From the NCBI GenBank assembly GCA_031282245.1, contig JAITEB010000026.1, positions 1-64,000 on the forward strand: a stretch of DNA of 64,000 nt, in the 5' to 3' direction. This DNA comes from Oscillospiraceae bacterium (GTDB lineage Bacteria; Bacillota; Clostridia; Oscillospirales; Ruminococcaceae). Below the pieces are notes generated by a model. The model was not told where the DNA came from. It saw only the letters and a list, made by a program, of their open reading frames with translations, and searched no databases. Position numbers and translations under genes: made by a program. This document shows positions 36,406 to 44,931 of this stretch, one piece after another (positions within the stretch are counted from its first letter, which is position 1; every line of letters begins with the position of its first letter).

Positions 36406-36452
36406 ATTTAAGATATAATTGGCATAAATATTAAGCTAATTATATCTTAAAT
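36406..36452. repeat. Perfect 15-bp AT-rich inverted repeat
   Basis: ATTTAAGATATAATT (36406-36420) and its exact reverse complement (36438-36452) flank 17 bases. It lies between the ydcF-like gene and the catabolic locus promoter. There is no GC stem or U-tract, so it is more like an operator than a terminator. The 425-bp gap 36311-36735 also holds the promoter and two operators listed separately. Confidence 0.6.
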
Positions 36453-36538
36453 AGCAATACATGTAAATTATTTGCTTTTATCTGTTTGAATTGTGCAAAT
36501 TGATATATTTCGGGCGAATTTTATATAAGTTTTGACGG

Positions 36539-36568
36539 TTGACATGTATGTGATATATGTGGTATTAT
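36539..36568 (+). promoter_or_regulatory. Main promoter of the catabolic locus
   Basis: A perfect TTGACA (36539-36544) and TATTAT (36563-36568) with an 18-base spacer. Transcription would begin near 36575, immediately before operator O1. Confidence 0.8.
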
Positions 36569-36584
36569 TTTTTTAGATTTATTA

Positions 36585-36609
36585 GAAAACGTTTTCACAA
36601 ACGTTTTGC
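36585..36609. promoter_or_regulatory. LacI-family operator O1
   Basis: Contains AAAACGTTTTC followed by ACAAACGTTTT. Its core CGTTTTCACAAACGTTTT (18 bases) recurs exactly, in reverse complement, at 49688-49706. The AACG-TT centred palindrome is typical of LacI/CcpA-type sites. It lies about 10 bases after the predicted transcription start, so bound repressor would block initiation. Confidence 0.8.
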
Positions 36610-36683
36610 ATATTATTAAAAGCGGTTTAATTTATAGAGAATAATACTTGGAAAAGTTTCAGGTTTGGGTTTCCAGTATTTCT

Positions 36684-36706
36684 GAAAACGTTTTCGCAAA
36701 CGTTTC
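36684..36706. promoter_or_regulatory. LacI-family operator O2
   Basis: GAAAACGTTTTC followed by GCAAACGTTTC, differing from O1 at few positions. O1 and O2 begin 99 bp apart, close to nine helical turns, compatible with looping or a transcription roadblock. The first gene starts 30 bp downstream. Confidence 0.8.
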
Positions 36707-36735
36707 TAGATTTTTTTAAATGGTGGTGAAAGCAA

Positions 36736-37806
36736 ATGCAAAACAGCGGCACAAAAGCAATTGCGCCGGAAACCCTGTCGCTTTTTATTTCAGCTTTGTT
36801 CAGGAAAGCGGGCATGCCCGAAACGGACGCTGAATGCTGCGCGCAAAACTTGCTGCAGGCAGATTTATGGGGCATATCTTCGCATGGCGTAATCCGCGCG
36901 CCCCTGTATCTCGACCGGCTTGCAAAAGGCGGTATTAACCCAAGGCCGGACATACGCATTGCGGAGGGCGGCAAAGCCGTGCTTGTGCTGGACGCGGACG
37001 GCGCCGCCGGCTGCGTCGCGGGCAGGGCCGCTATGGAAAAGGCTGTCGAACTGGCGCGGGAATATAATATTGCCGCCGTGGGCGTGCGCAACAGCAACCA
37101 TTTTGGGGCGGCGGGGATATATTCCAAAATAGCCGCCGACGAGGGTATGATCGGCATTTGTATGACAAACGTGACCCGGCTTGTCGCCGGCGAGGGCAGC
37201 GACGGCGCGGTCGTCGGGAACAATCCTTTGAGCGTCGCTATACCCGCTTTCGGGGAAGAGCCATTTTTGCTGGACATGGCGTTGTCCCGCGTCGCAAACG
37301 GCAAACTTATTTTGGCCGAGAAGAAAGGGGAGAAAATCCCGTTCGGGTGGGCGCTGGACAGGCAGGGCAAACCCACCGACGATCCTGTTGAGGCGCAGAA
37401 AGGCTCGCTGCTTCCTATCGGAGATTATAAAGGGCTTATTTTGGCCTATGCTGTCGATATTCTCAGCGGGCTTATCACTGGCAGCGGCTTTGCGGACACT
37501 GTTGTAAGCATGTATCAGCGACACGATTTGCCAAGCCGGGTTGGGCATTTGATGCTTGCGATTAATATTGCGGGGATTATTCCGCCGGAGCTGATGCGCG
37601 AGCGCATGGCGCACTATTTTAATTATGTGCGCGGTTTTCCGGTAATTAGTGGAAAGCCCGGCCTGATGATTCCGGGAGAAAGGGAATTTGCCTGCGAGAA
37701 ACGGCGCAGGGCGCAGGGCGTTCCCGTGCCGCTGGCCACGCTGGAGGAGCTGGCCGGCTGCGCGCGGCTGCTGGGCGTAGCCGTACCTGAGGACGTCAAA
37801 ATATAA
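36736..37806 (+). CDS. Ldh2-family malate/L-lactate/sulfolactate-type dehydrogenase
   Basis: NAD(P)-dependent oxidoreductase of the Ldh2 (ComC/YiaK/AllD) family, which interconverts 2-hydroxy acids and 2-oxo acids. The protein is 356 residues. The catalytic His is in ISSHGVIRAP near residue 55, NSNHFGAAG lies near 120, the NAD-binding VGNNPLSVAIP follows, and the Lys lies in GDYKGLIL near 233. It is the first gene under the LacI operators and is followed by a binding-protein/ABC operon. Exact substrate is not deducible; family members act on malate, lactate, ureidoglycolate, 2,3-diketogulonate or (R)-sulfolactate. Confidence 0.88.
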   Translation: MQNSGTKAIAPETLSLFISALFRKAGMPETDAECCAQNLLQADLWGISSHGVIRAPLYLDRLAKGGINPRPDIRIAEGGKAVLVLDADGAAGCVAGRAAMEKAVELAREYNIAAVGVRNSNHFGAAGIYSKIAADEGMIGICMTNVTRLVAGEGSDGAVVGNNPLSVAIPAFGEEPFLLDMALSRVANGKLILAEKKGEKIPFGWALDRQGKPTDDPVEAQKGSLLPIGDYKGLILAYAVDILSGLITGSGFADTVVSMYQRHDLPSRVGHLMLAINIAGIIPPELMRERMAHYFNYVRGFPVISGKPGLMIPGEREFACEKRRRAQGVPVPLATLEELAGCARLLGVAVPEDVKI

Positions 37807-37874
37807 TAATTTTATATTAAAGCAAAATTGGAAATATTATAATTTGTTTATTTTTTTTCAAGGAGGAAAAAAGT

Positions 37875-39137
37875 ATGAAAAAATTCGCGAAACTGACGGC
37901 AATGCTTTTGGCGCTGTGCCTGTGCGTTTCTATGGCGGCCTGCTCGGGCGCTCCGGCTCCGGCAAGCTCTGCGGGGGAAGCTCCGCCAAGTTCCGCCGCG
38001 GAGATCCCGCCGGTCGTCAAAGTGGCTGTGGCTTTCCCCCTCTCCGGCGCAAGCGCCGAGCTGGGCATGATGGGCCGCGACGGCGTTGAGCTTGGGATTA
38101 AGCGCATCAACGACAGCGGGGGCATTAAAGCCCTTGGCGGCGCCAAAATCGAAATGGTGACGGCCGACACCACCAGCGACCCCGCCCAGGCAAAGACGGT
38201 CGTCGAGCGCCTTGTGGCGGATCCGGACATAATGTGCTTCTTTGGGGTTGGCTCGTCCGCACTGATGATGCCTTTGCTTCCCGTGCTGGAAAAAAACGAA
38301 GTTCCGGCAATTACAAACTGCGGTTCCCAAAACATCACGAACCAGGGCTATAAATACGTTTTCCAGGTTCCGCACTCCGTCAACCAGGGCGGCGAAAACG
38401 TCATGGCCTTCCTGAACTGGCTGAATACTGAGCAGGGATATGACTACACCAAAGTCGGCCTTGTCTATGAAAACTCGTCTTTCGGGCTGGATATGGCGGA
38501 AGGCAGCCGCGACGAGGCTGAAGAACTGGGCCTGGATATTGTGTTTGACGAATCTTTCCCTCCCGGATTGACAGACGCCTCCGCGCTTATTACGGCCATG
38601 AAGAATTCCGGGGCGAGCGTGTTCATCCCCGCGACATACGCTTCTGAATCCAAGCTCCTGATTGAGACTATGAACAACCTGGACTATCACCCCCTGATTA
38701 TCGGGCCGGTCGCGTGGCCCTCGCTGGCGGAAGGTCTGGGCGACGCGGTGAACGGAATTATTTCCACCGGGAGCTGGAGCTGGAACACAAAAAATATCGC
38801 TGAAAATCCCGAGTATTCAGCGATTGTGAAAGAATTTGAAGAGACCTACGGCTATTTTATGACCGAGCAGTCCGGCCCTAATTTTGTCGCGACCCAGATC
38901 TTGCAGGCGGCTTTGGAAGCAAGCGCGGCGACGACGCGTCAGGACCTGCGCAACGCGATTTCCGCCGTGAAGCTTGAGAATTCAATGATTTCCCCCGGCC
39001 CGCTGGAGTTTGATGAAAACGGCGTGAACATACACGCCAGGGCGGTTTGCCATCAGTGGCAGGACGGCGTTCCCTGCGCGATTTACCCGGTCGAATACGC
39101 CGTGACGGAATTTATTGACCCGTCCAGTATGAAATAA
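37875..39137 (+). CDS. Liv-type ABC transporter substrate-binding lipoprotein 1
   Basis: Extracytoplasmic binding protein of 420 residues, type I periplasmic fold (LivJ/LivK family). A lipoprotein signal with SMAAC as lipobox (Cys at about residue 24) is followed by a Ser/Ala/Pro linker. The mature part shows VKVAVAFPLSGASAELGMMG, GSSALMMPLLPVLEKNEVPA and NQGYKYVF. The AAGGAGGA ribosome site is strong. It is a paralogue of the next gene. Ligands of this family include branched amino acids, amides and small organic acids, so the substrate here is open. Confidence 0.92.
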   Translation: MKKFAKLTAMLLALCLCVSMAACSGAPAPASSAGEAPPSSAAEIPPVVKVAVAFPLSGASAELGMMGRDGVELGIKRINDSGGIKALGGAKIEMVTADTTSDPAQAKTVVERLVADPDIMCFFGVGSSALMMPLLPVLEKNEVPAITNCGSQNITNQGYKYVFQVPHSVNQGGENVMAFLNWLNTEQGYDYTKVGLVYENSSFGLDMAEGSRDEAEELGLDIVFDESFPPGLTDASALITAMKNSGASVFIPATYASESKLLIETMNNLDYHPLIIGPVAWPSLAEGLGDAVNGIISTGSWSWNTKNIAENPEYSAIVKEFEETYGYFMTEQSGPNFVATQILQAALEASAATTRQDLRNAISAVKLENSMISPGPLEFDENGVNIHARAVCHQWQDGVPCAIYPVEYAVTEFIDPSSMK

Positions 39138-39205
39138 AATTTAAAATATTTGTGGAATTGCGCCCCCCAAAAAAATATGCGCTATAAAAAAAGGAGAATA
39201 TGCCG

Positions 39206-40486
39206 ATGAAAATGCATAAAATATTTGCTATAAGCATGTCGTTGTGCCTGTCACTTGTTCTCTTGCTTTCTTCCTGCGGACAGCAGGAAGCGCCTCCGAC
39301 CAGTTCAGCGGCGGAAAACCCGCAGTCGCAGGAGGCGGCTTCCGCCGCCGAAGAGATAAAGCCCGTTAAAATTGCTGTTGCCTTTGCGCTTTCCGGAACA
39401 AACGCCGAAGCCGGAAAAATGGGCGTTGACGCTGTGACGCTCGCCGTCGGGAAAATAAACGAGAGCGGCGGAATCAAGTCGCTTGGCGGCGCGCCTGTCG
39501 AAATGGTAATCGCCGATATTACAAGCGATCCCGGTCAGTCCAAGCAGGTTGTAGAAAGGCTTTTGGCCGACGAAGAAATCTCGGCCCTTGTCGGCTGCGG
39601 TTCCAGCGCCCTGATGCTTCCCGTTCTGCCCGTTCTGGAAAAAGCTCGGATCCCGGCCGTCACTAACTGCAACGCGCCGGGCATTACAAACCAGGGCTAT
39701 AAATATGTGTTTTCTATTACGCACCCGGGCGCCGCGGCCGGCTCGAACGTCGTCCGCTGCATTGACTGGCTGAACAACGAGATGGGATACAGCTATAAAA
39801 AAGTGGCTATCGTATACGAAAATTCCGCTTTCGGCATCTCTTCCGCCGAAGGAAGCCGCGAGGACGCGGAAAAATACGGGCTTGAAATTGTGTTTGACGA
39901 GTCATTCGCCCCTGGCATAACGGACGCTTCGGCTATCGTGACCGCCATGAAAAACTCCGGCGCGGAAGTTTTTATCCCGGCAACCTACGCGTCTGAATCA
40001 AAGCTCTTTATCGAAACAATGCGCACCATGGACTATCATCCCCTGATTATCGGGCCGGTTGCGTGGCCATCGCTGGCAGAAGGTTTGGGCGAAAGCGTAA
40101 ACGGTATATTAAGCACCGGCAACTGGAACCCGTATACAAGGGCCGTTCAGGACAACCCGGATTACGCCGCGCTTGTGGACGAGTATTTTGACGCTTACGG
40201 TTATTTTATGACCGAGGTTTCCGGCGCAAACTATCAGGCCACATGGGTCATAAAAGAGGCCATAGAGCTTTGCGCCAGCCGTGACGGCGCCGTCATCCGC
40301 GACACTATCTCCGGCTCCACTTTTGAAAACACTATCATGACCGAAAGCTCTGTTAAATTTGACGAGACAGGCCAGAATATCAACGCGAAAGCCGTGCTTG
40401 CCCAGTGGCAGAACGGCATCCCCTATGCGATTTATCCCGTTGAGTATTCTGTAGCCGGGTTTATTGACCCGAAAGAAATAAATTAA
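39206..40486 (+). CDS. Liv-type ABC transporter substrate-binding lipoprotein 2
   Basis: Tandem paralogue of the preceding gene. Both share the block DYHPLIIGPVAWPSLAEGLG plus NQGYKYVF and ATYASESKL, but differ in the linker and C-terminal contacts. The lipobox is LLSSC. I use ATG 39206 (426 residues) rather than ATG 39200, because AAGGAG would be only 3 bases from the first and 9 from the second. Two receptors with one transporter suggest two related ligands, perhaps two stereoisomers given the two dehydrogenases in the locus. Confidence 0.9.
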   Translation: MKMHKIFAISMSLCLSLVLLLSSCGQQEAPPTSSAAENPQSQEAASAAEEIKPVKIAVAFALSGTNAEAGKMGVDAVTLAVGKINESGGIKSLGGAPVEMVIADITSDPGQSKQVVERLLADEEISALVGCGSSALMLPVLPVLEKARIPAVTNCNAPGITNQGYKYVFSITHPGAAAGSNVVRCIDWLNNEMGYSYKKVAIVYENSAFGISSAEGSREDAEKYGLEIVFDESFAPGITDASAIVTAMKNSGAEVFIPATYASESKLFIETMRTMDYHPLIIGPVAWPSLAEGLGESVNGILSTGNWNPYTRAVQDNPDYAALVDEYFDAYGYFMTEVSGANYQATWVIKEAIELCASRDGAVIRDTISGSTFENTIMTESSVKFDETGQNINAKAVLAQWQNGIPYAIYPVEYSVAGFIDPKEIN

Positions 40487-40514
40487 AAGCAAGTAACATA
40501 TTGTACCTCCTAGA

Positions 40515-40545
40515 GAGAGGGGGCGACGAACCGTGTCCCCCTCTC
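40515..40545 (+). promoter_or_regulatory. GC-rich intergenic hairpin after the second binding protein
   Basis: GAGAGGGGG (40515-40523) pairs perfectly with CCCCCTCTC (40537-40545). There is no U-tract. Such hairpins after binding-protein genes often stabilise the upstream mRNA and lower expression of the transporter genes that follow. Confidence 0.6.
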
Positions 40546-40594
40546 CCCCCCCGAAATAAAACAGTAAGCTTGTAAAACTATATGGAGGTTCCGA

Positions 40595-41632
40595 GTGAAA
40601 AAAATACTACTGACCGGCTCATTTGGAAAATTCAGCCGGGAGCCTTTTGACATTCTTGAAAAAGCGGGTCTTGAGCCTGTGCAGATAAAAGGGCAGCTTA
40701 TTAACACAGAAGAAAAACTGCTTTCTTATCTTGACAGGGAAGTGGCTGCAGTTATAAACGGCCTGGAACCCGTCGGCGAGAAAGTTATGGCCGCCGCCAC
40801 AGGGCTTCGGCTTATAGTAAAGCACGGCGTCGGCGTGGACAACATAGATCTGGAGGCCGCCAGACGGCACGGCATAACCGTGGCCAACACCCCCGGCGCA
40901 AACAGAAACGGCGTGGCTGATCTGGCCTTCGGGCTTATGCTTGCCGCGGCGCGCAAAATTCCTCAGGCGGACGCAAGCGTTAAAGCGGGCGAATGGAAAG
41001 GCTTTTTCGGCGTTTCCGTCTATAACCGCACGCTGGGAATTGTCGGCATGGGCGCAATAGGCAAGTGCATGGCTTTGCGGGCAAAGGGTTTCTCTATGCG
41101 GATTTTGGGCTACGACCCGTTTTGGGATGCGGATTTTGCCGGCAAAAACGGCGTTGAACGCTGCGAGCTTGACGAACTGCTCAAGCGCTCCGATTTTGTC
41201 ACTGTTCATACTCCGCTTCTGACCTCGACGCGGGGGCTTATCAACGGGCGGCGGCTTGGCCTTATGAAGAAAAGCGCCGTATTGATCAACACTGCCCGCG
41301 GCGAAATTATAGACGAAGCCGCGCTTTGCGCGGCGCTGAAAAACGGGGATATAGCCGCCTCCGCGCTGGATGCTTTCAGCGACGAACCGCTTAAAACAGA
41401 CAGCCCTTTACGCAAATTAGATAATATTATACTTACGCCCCATATTGCTTTTTACAACGACGAGGCGATGAACGCCACAAGCCTTTACGCCGCCAATATA
41501 GCCGCGCAGTATTTTTCGGGCGGCGCCGGGGAGGGCGGCAAAAAACCGCCCTGGCTGGTGCTTGGAATCCAGCAAAAAAACATGGCCGCGCGGGAGGAGA
41601 AATCTAAAAATGCTGGCTCAGTCGATTTTTAA
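40595..41632 (+). CDS. D-isomer-specific 2-hydroxyacid dehydrogenase (PGDH-like)
   Basis: NAD-dependent dehydrogenase of the phosphoglycerate-dehydrogenase-like family, 345 residues without an ACT regulatory domain. The dinucleotide fold has LGIVGMGAIGKCMALRAKGF. The catalytic triad candidates are Arg in INTARGEIIDE, Glu in DAFSDEPL and His in LTPHIAFYNDEAM. It starts with GTG behind GGAGGTTCC. It probably makes the opposite stereochemistry to the Ldh2-type enzyme at 36736. It overlaps livH by 23 bp, placing it inside the transporter operon. Family relatives include (S)-sulfolactate, glyoxylate and hydroxypyruvate enzymes. Confidence 0.88.
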   Translation: MKKILLTGSFGKFSREPFDILEKAGLEPVQIKGQLINTEEKLLSYLDREVAAVINGLEPVGEKVMAAATGLRLIVKHGVGVDNIDLEAARRHGITVANTPGANRNGVADLAFGLMLAAARKIPQADASVKAGEWKGFFGVSVYNRTLGIVGMGAIGKCMALRAKGFSMRILGYDPFWDADFAGKNGVERCELDELLKRSDFVTVHTPLLTSTRGLINGRRLGLMKKSAVLINTARGEIIDEAALCAALKNGDIAASALDAFSDEPLKTDSPLRKLDNIILTPHIAFYNDEAMNATSLYAANIAAQYFSGGAGEGGKKPPWLVLGIQQKNMAAREEKSKNAGSVDF

Positions 41633-42476
41633 CGGCCTGGTAATGGGCGGGGTATACGCCCTGATAGCTGTCGGGCTTACTATTATATTCGGAGTTATGA
41701 AAGTAATCAATTTCGCGCAGGGCGAATGCCTGATGCTGGGCATGTACGCCGCGTGGGCGCTGCACAGGGCGACGGGATTAAGCCCATATATCCTGATCGT
41801 CCCTGTTATGACAGTCATGTTTCTTATCGGCCAGTTTATCTTTTCGCTGGTAATTAATCCTATTGTCGGGAGGCCTCCGACGGATTTCGTGGTTGTGACA
41901 ATGGGTCTGGCCTTTGTGCTGGTCAGCGTAATTCAGCTTATCTTTTCGCCGACTTACCAGACAGTCGTCACGACGGCGAAAAATATAACTATCCGGCTGG
42001 GAAGCGTTTCCCTTGGCACGCCGAGGGTTATCGCCTGCGGCGTGATGATTGCGGCGGTTCTTGCCGTGCGGCTTTTTCTCAAGAAAACCGACGTTGGCAG
42101 GGCGATGCGGGCGACGGCCGAAAATCTTGAGGTTGCCCAAATGCTGGGCGTGAATACCCGGCGGAATTTCGCGCTGGCTTTTGCTTTGGGCGTGACGATG
42201 GCGGGTCTGTCCGGGCTTTTGCTCACGCCGATATATTACGTCTTCCCGAACGTGGGAATGCCGTTTAAAACAATCTCTATGGTCATAGTGGTTCTGGGCG
42301 GGCTGGGCAGCATTGGCGGCGCGGTGCTTGGCGGGCTTATCGCGGGTGTCGTCGAAGCTGTTCTGGGCGCGTATATTTCCCCCGATCTCGCCCCGGCCGG
42401 TATTTTCCTGATATTAATATTAGTGCTTGCGTTCAGGCCGGAGGGCATGTTCGGAAAGGGGGCGCGAAAAGCATGA
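41610..42476 (+). CDS. livH: Liv-type ABC transporter permease (LivH)
   Basis: Membrane permease of 288 residues with about eight hydrophobic helices. LivH features are VMGGVYALIAVGLTIIFGVM, INFAQGECLMLGMY and the coupling helix region ENLEVAQMLGVNTR. I start it at ATG 41610 because GGAGGAG lies 11 bases upstream inside the preceding gene; the longer frame upstream is hydrophilic and belongs to the overlap. It overlaps livM by 4 bp. Confidence 0.93.
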   Translation: MLAQSIFNGLVMGGVYALIAVGLTIIFGVMKVINFAQGECLMLGMYAAWALHRATGLSPYILIVPVMTVMFLIGQFIFSLVINPIVGRPPTDFVVVTMGLAFVLVSVIQLIFSPTYQTVVTTAKNITIRLGSVSLGTPRVIACGVMIAAVLAVRLFLKKTDVGRAMRATAENLEVAQMLGVNTRRNFALAFALGVTMAGLSGLLLTPIYYVFPNVGMPFKTISMVIVVLGGLGSIGGAVLGGLIAGVVEAVLGAYISPDLAPAGIFLILILVLAFRPEGMFGKGARKA

Positions 42477-43516
42477 CGAAAGAAAAACCGTCCCCGCTCA
42501 AGCCGTCCAGACTGTGGAAGGCGGGAATTTTGCTCGCCTTTGTCGTTTTCCTGTTTTTGTTCCCCAGGATGTCTTCGTCAAATTATATAGTGTCTATCGG
42601 GGTCACTTTCTGCACTTTCGCCTGTCTGGGCGTTTCATGGAACATAATCGGCGGCTATGCCGCGCAAATATCCTGGTGTCATTCTTCTTTTGTGGCAATC
42701 GGCGCATACACCGGTTTCCTGCTGTTCAATCATTTTGGCATAAGTCCATGGATAAGCGTCTTTGCCGGGACAGGAATCTCGGCGGTGGCCGCGCTGATTA
42801 TCGGCAGCATATCTTTTCGTCTGCGCGGGCCGTTCTTCTCGCTGTGCACAATTGCGTTCGCGGAAATAATGCGCGTGTGGCTGCTGTTCCAGAAAAACCT
42901 GACTCAGGGCGCGAACGGCCTTGTCATCACCTTCAAACAGGAAAGCTTTGTGAACCTGATGTTCAGAAAAGACGACGCGTTTTATTATATACTGCTTGTC
43001 ATGCTGATATTATACATGCTGATTTCGTGGCTGCTGCAGCGTTCCCGCCCGGGGTACTACCTGCGCGCGATAAAAGTGGACGAGGACGCGGCGGAATCTC
43101 TGGGCATAAAAACGCACAGAATCAAGCTTTTCGCCTTTGTCCTCAGCGCGGTTATGACCTCGGCGGTCGGGACTATATACGCCTTTTTCCTGACTTATAT
43201 AGACCCCGCCAGCATAAGTTCTATGGACCTGGCGACCAGAATCGGGACAATGGCGGTAGTGGGCGGCGCGGGAACGCTGTTTGGGCCTATGGTTGGCGCG
43301 CTGGCTCTGGTTCCGCTGTCAGAGCTGGCAAATGTTCTGCTGGGCAGCTCCGGTTCCGGAATGCTGCTTTACGGCGGGCTGATGATTATTGTTATTATCT
43401 TCCGGCGCGGCGGGATAGTCAGCCTGTTTTCCGGCGACGGCGCGCCTGTCCCGGCGCTGCTGAAAAAACTGCGGGGAAAGGGGCAAGCCAAAAATGGCGG
43501 CGATTCTGGAGCTTAA
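42473..43516 (+). CDS. livM: Liv-type ABC transporter permease (LivM)
   Basis: Second permease subunit, 347 residues, with about nine hydrophobic helices. It contains WNIIGGYAAQISWCHSSFVA and the coupling segment KVDEDAAESLGIKTHRIKLF, both typical of LivM. The start ATG overlaps the livH stop (ATGA). The C-terminus ends in a Lys/Gly tail overlapping livG by 23 bp. Confidence 0.93.
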   Translation: MTKEKPSPLKPSRLWKAGILLAFVVFLFLFPRMSSSNYIVSIGVTFCTFACLGVSWNIIGGYAAQISWCHSSFVAIGAYTGFLLFNHFGISPWISVFAGTGISAVAALIIGSISFRLRGPFFSLCTIAFAEIMRVWLLFQKNLTQGANGLVITFKQESFVNLMFRKDDAFYYILLVMLILYMLISWLLQRSRPGYYLRAIKVDEDAAESLGIKTHRIKLFAFVLSAVMTSAVGTIYAFFLTYIDPASISSMDLATRIGTMAVVGGAGTLFGPMVGALALVPLSELANVLLGSSGSGMLLYGGLMIIVIIFRRGGIVSLFSGDGAPVPALLKKLRGKGQAKNGGDSGA

Positions 43517-44228
43517 AGACCTTTGCAAATCCTTCGGCGGCGTTCATGCCGTGAACCATGTGAGTTTTAAAATAGAAAAAGGCGAGATTCTCGGCCTTAT
43601 CGGGCCTAACGGCTCGGGTAAATCCACCTGCGTCAACCTCATTTCCGGCGTATACAAGGCCGACGGCGGCGATGTGCTTTTTGAGGGCAAATCTGTTATC
43701 AGGACCTCAATTGCCGGCCGCTCCCGCATGGGCATCGGCCGCACTTTCCAGTCACCCAAGCCTTTCACGGGGCTTACTGTCTTTGACTCTGTCTATACTA
43801 TCGCGATGCAGACGCGTTCTTATAAAGAAGCTTCAAAAATCAGCGGCGAAATTCTTGAGCAAATGGGCCTGAGCCAGTACGAAAAAATGCGCTGCGAGAA
43901 GCTTCCCATTGAGAAGCGCAAGTGGCTTGATATGGCGCGCGTTCTGGTGACCAGGCCCAGGGTGCTGCTTCTTGACGAAGTTATGGCCGGGCTGAACCCG
44001 AACGAGATCGACGAAAGCGTCGCTCTTGTCCGGCGCGTTAATAAAAGCGGAATTACTGTCCTGTTTATAGAGCATGTGATGAAAGCCGTAATAAAATTGT
44101 GCTCCCGGCTGGTTGTGCTCAATGACGGCAGGCTTTTGACCTCCGGCGATCCTGATACAGTGATGAACGATCCGAAAGTGATTGCGGCCTATTTGGGAAG
44201 GGGGTATCACCATGCTGAAAATGACTGA
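43494..44228 (+). CDS. livG: Liv-type ABC transporter ATP-binding protein (LivG)
   Basis: ATPase subunit of 244 residues. The Walker A is LIGPNGSGKST, Walker B is VLLLDEVMAGLNP, and the LivG-type C-terminal BCA_ABC_TP_C region is RGYHHAEND. The ABC signature motif is atypical: the usual LSGGQ position reads KLPIEKRKWLDMAR, so the canonical Ser-Gly-Gly is missing, while the partner LivF has an intact one. The heterodimer could therefore work with one canonical site. Confidence 0.9.
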   Translation: MAAILELKDLCKSFGGVHAVNHVSFKIEKGEILGLIGPNGSGKSTCVNLISGVYKADGGDVLFEGKSVIRTSIAGRSRMGIGRTFQSPKPFTGLTVFDSVYTIAMQTRSYKEASKISGEILEQMGLSQYEKMRCEKLPIEKRKWLDMARVLVTRPRVLLLDEVMAGLNPNEIDESVALVRRVNKSGITVLFIEHVMKAVIKLCSRLVVLNDGRLLTSGDPDTVMNDPKVIAAYLGRGYHHAEND

Positions 44229-44916
44229 TATTAACGCCGGGTATGGCGACCTCCAGGTGCTTTTCAACGTTTCACTACATGTGGACGAGGGCGAATGCGT
44301 CACGCTGGTCGGGGCGAACGGCGCGGGAAAAACCACGCTTCTGCGCATTATATCCGGGCTTATGCATATAAAGTCTGGCGAAATGACCTGGTACGGCAAA
44401 AACCTTCTTGCCATGCACGCAAGCAGGCGGGCGGATCTGGGGATCGCCCACATCCCCCAAGGGCGCGGGACGCTGGCAACGCTGGACGTGATGGACAATC
44501 TTTTGATGGCGGGCTACTGCAAACGCGTCAGAAAGCGCCGCATGGAAAATATTGAGAAAATGTTTGAGATGTTTCCAAAACTGAAAGAGCGCCGGAAACA
44601 GATCGCGGGTTCGCTTTCCGGCGGAGAACAGCAAATGCTCGCTATCGCCCGCGCTCTCGTAATGGAACCCACTCTTCTTGTTCTTGACGAGCCTTCCCTG
44701 GGGCTTGCGCCGATTGTTGTGGAAGAAGTTTTTGAAACAATCGGGCGCATACGCGACAGCGGCGTTTCTATCCTGCTTGTGGAGCAAAATTTGTCGCTTG
44801 CGCTGGAAGCGGCGCACAGGGGCTATGTGCTTGAAACCGGAGTTGTCGCCATGGAAGGCAAATCGGAAGACCTGCTTTCCAACGAAAATATAAAAGCCGC
44901 TTATATGGGCATTTAA
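44212..44916 (+). CDS. livF: Liv-type ABC transporter ATP-binding protein (LivF)
   Basis: Second ATPase subunit, 234 residues. Walker A is LVGANGAGKTTLL, the signature motif is GSLSGGEQQMLAIARAL, Walker B is LLVLDEPSLGLAPI, and the H-loop region reads ILLVEQNLSLA. I start it at ATG 44212 because GGAAGGGGG lies 7 bases upstream; this overlaps livG by 17 bp. Confidence 0.93.
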   Translation: MLKMTDINAGYGDLQVLFNVSLHVDEGECVTLVGANGAGKTTLLRIISGLMHIKSGEMTWYGKNLLAMHASRRADLGIAHIPQGRGTLATLDVMDNLLMAGYCKRVRKRRMENIEKMFEMFPKLKERRKQIAGSLSGGEQQMLAIARALVMEPTLLVLDEPSLGLAPIVVEEVFETIGRIRDSGVSILLVEQNLSLALEAAHRGYVLETGVVAMEGKSEDLLSNENIKAAYMGI

Positions 44917-44931
44917 TTAAGGAGGATGTCT

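Noticed and set aside
36627..37376. Long minus-strand frames opposite the Ldh2 gene
   Set aside because: Low-complexity Ser/Ala/Pro products opposite an enzyme with intact catalytic residues.
42427..43554. 375-codon frame overlapping livM in another plus frame
   Set aside because: The Arg/Cys/Pro-rich product lacks membrane character, while the livM frame gives a normal permease with correct overlaps.
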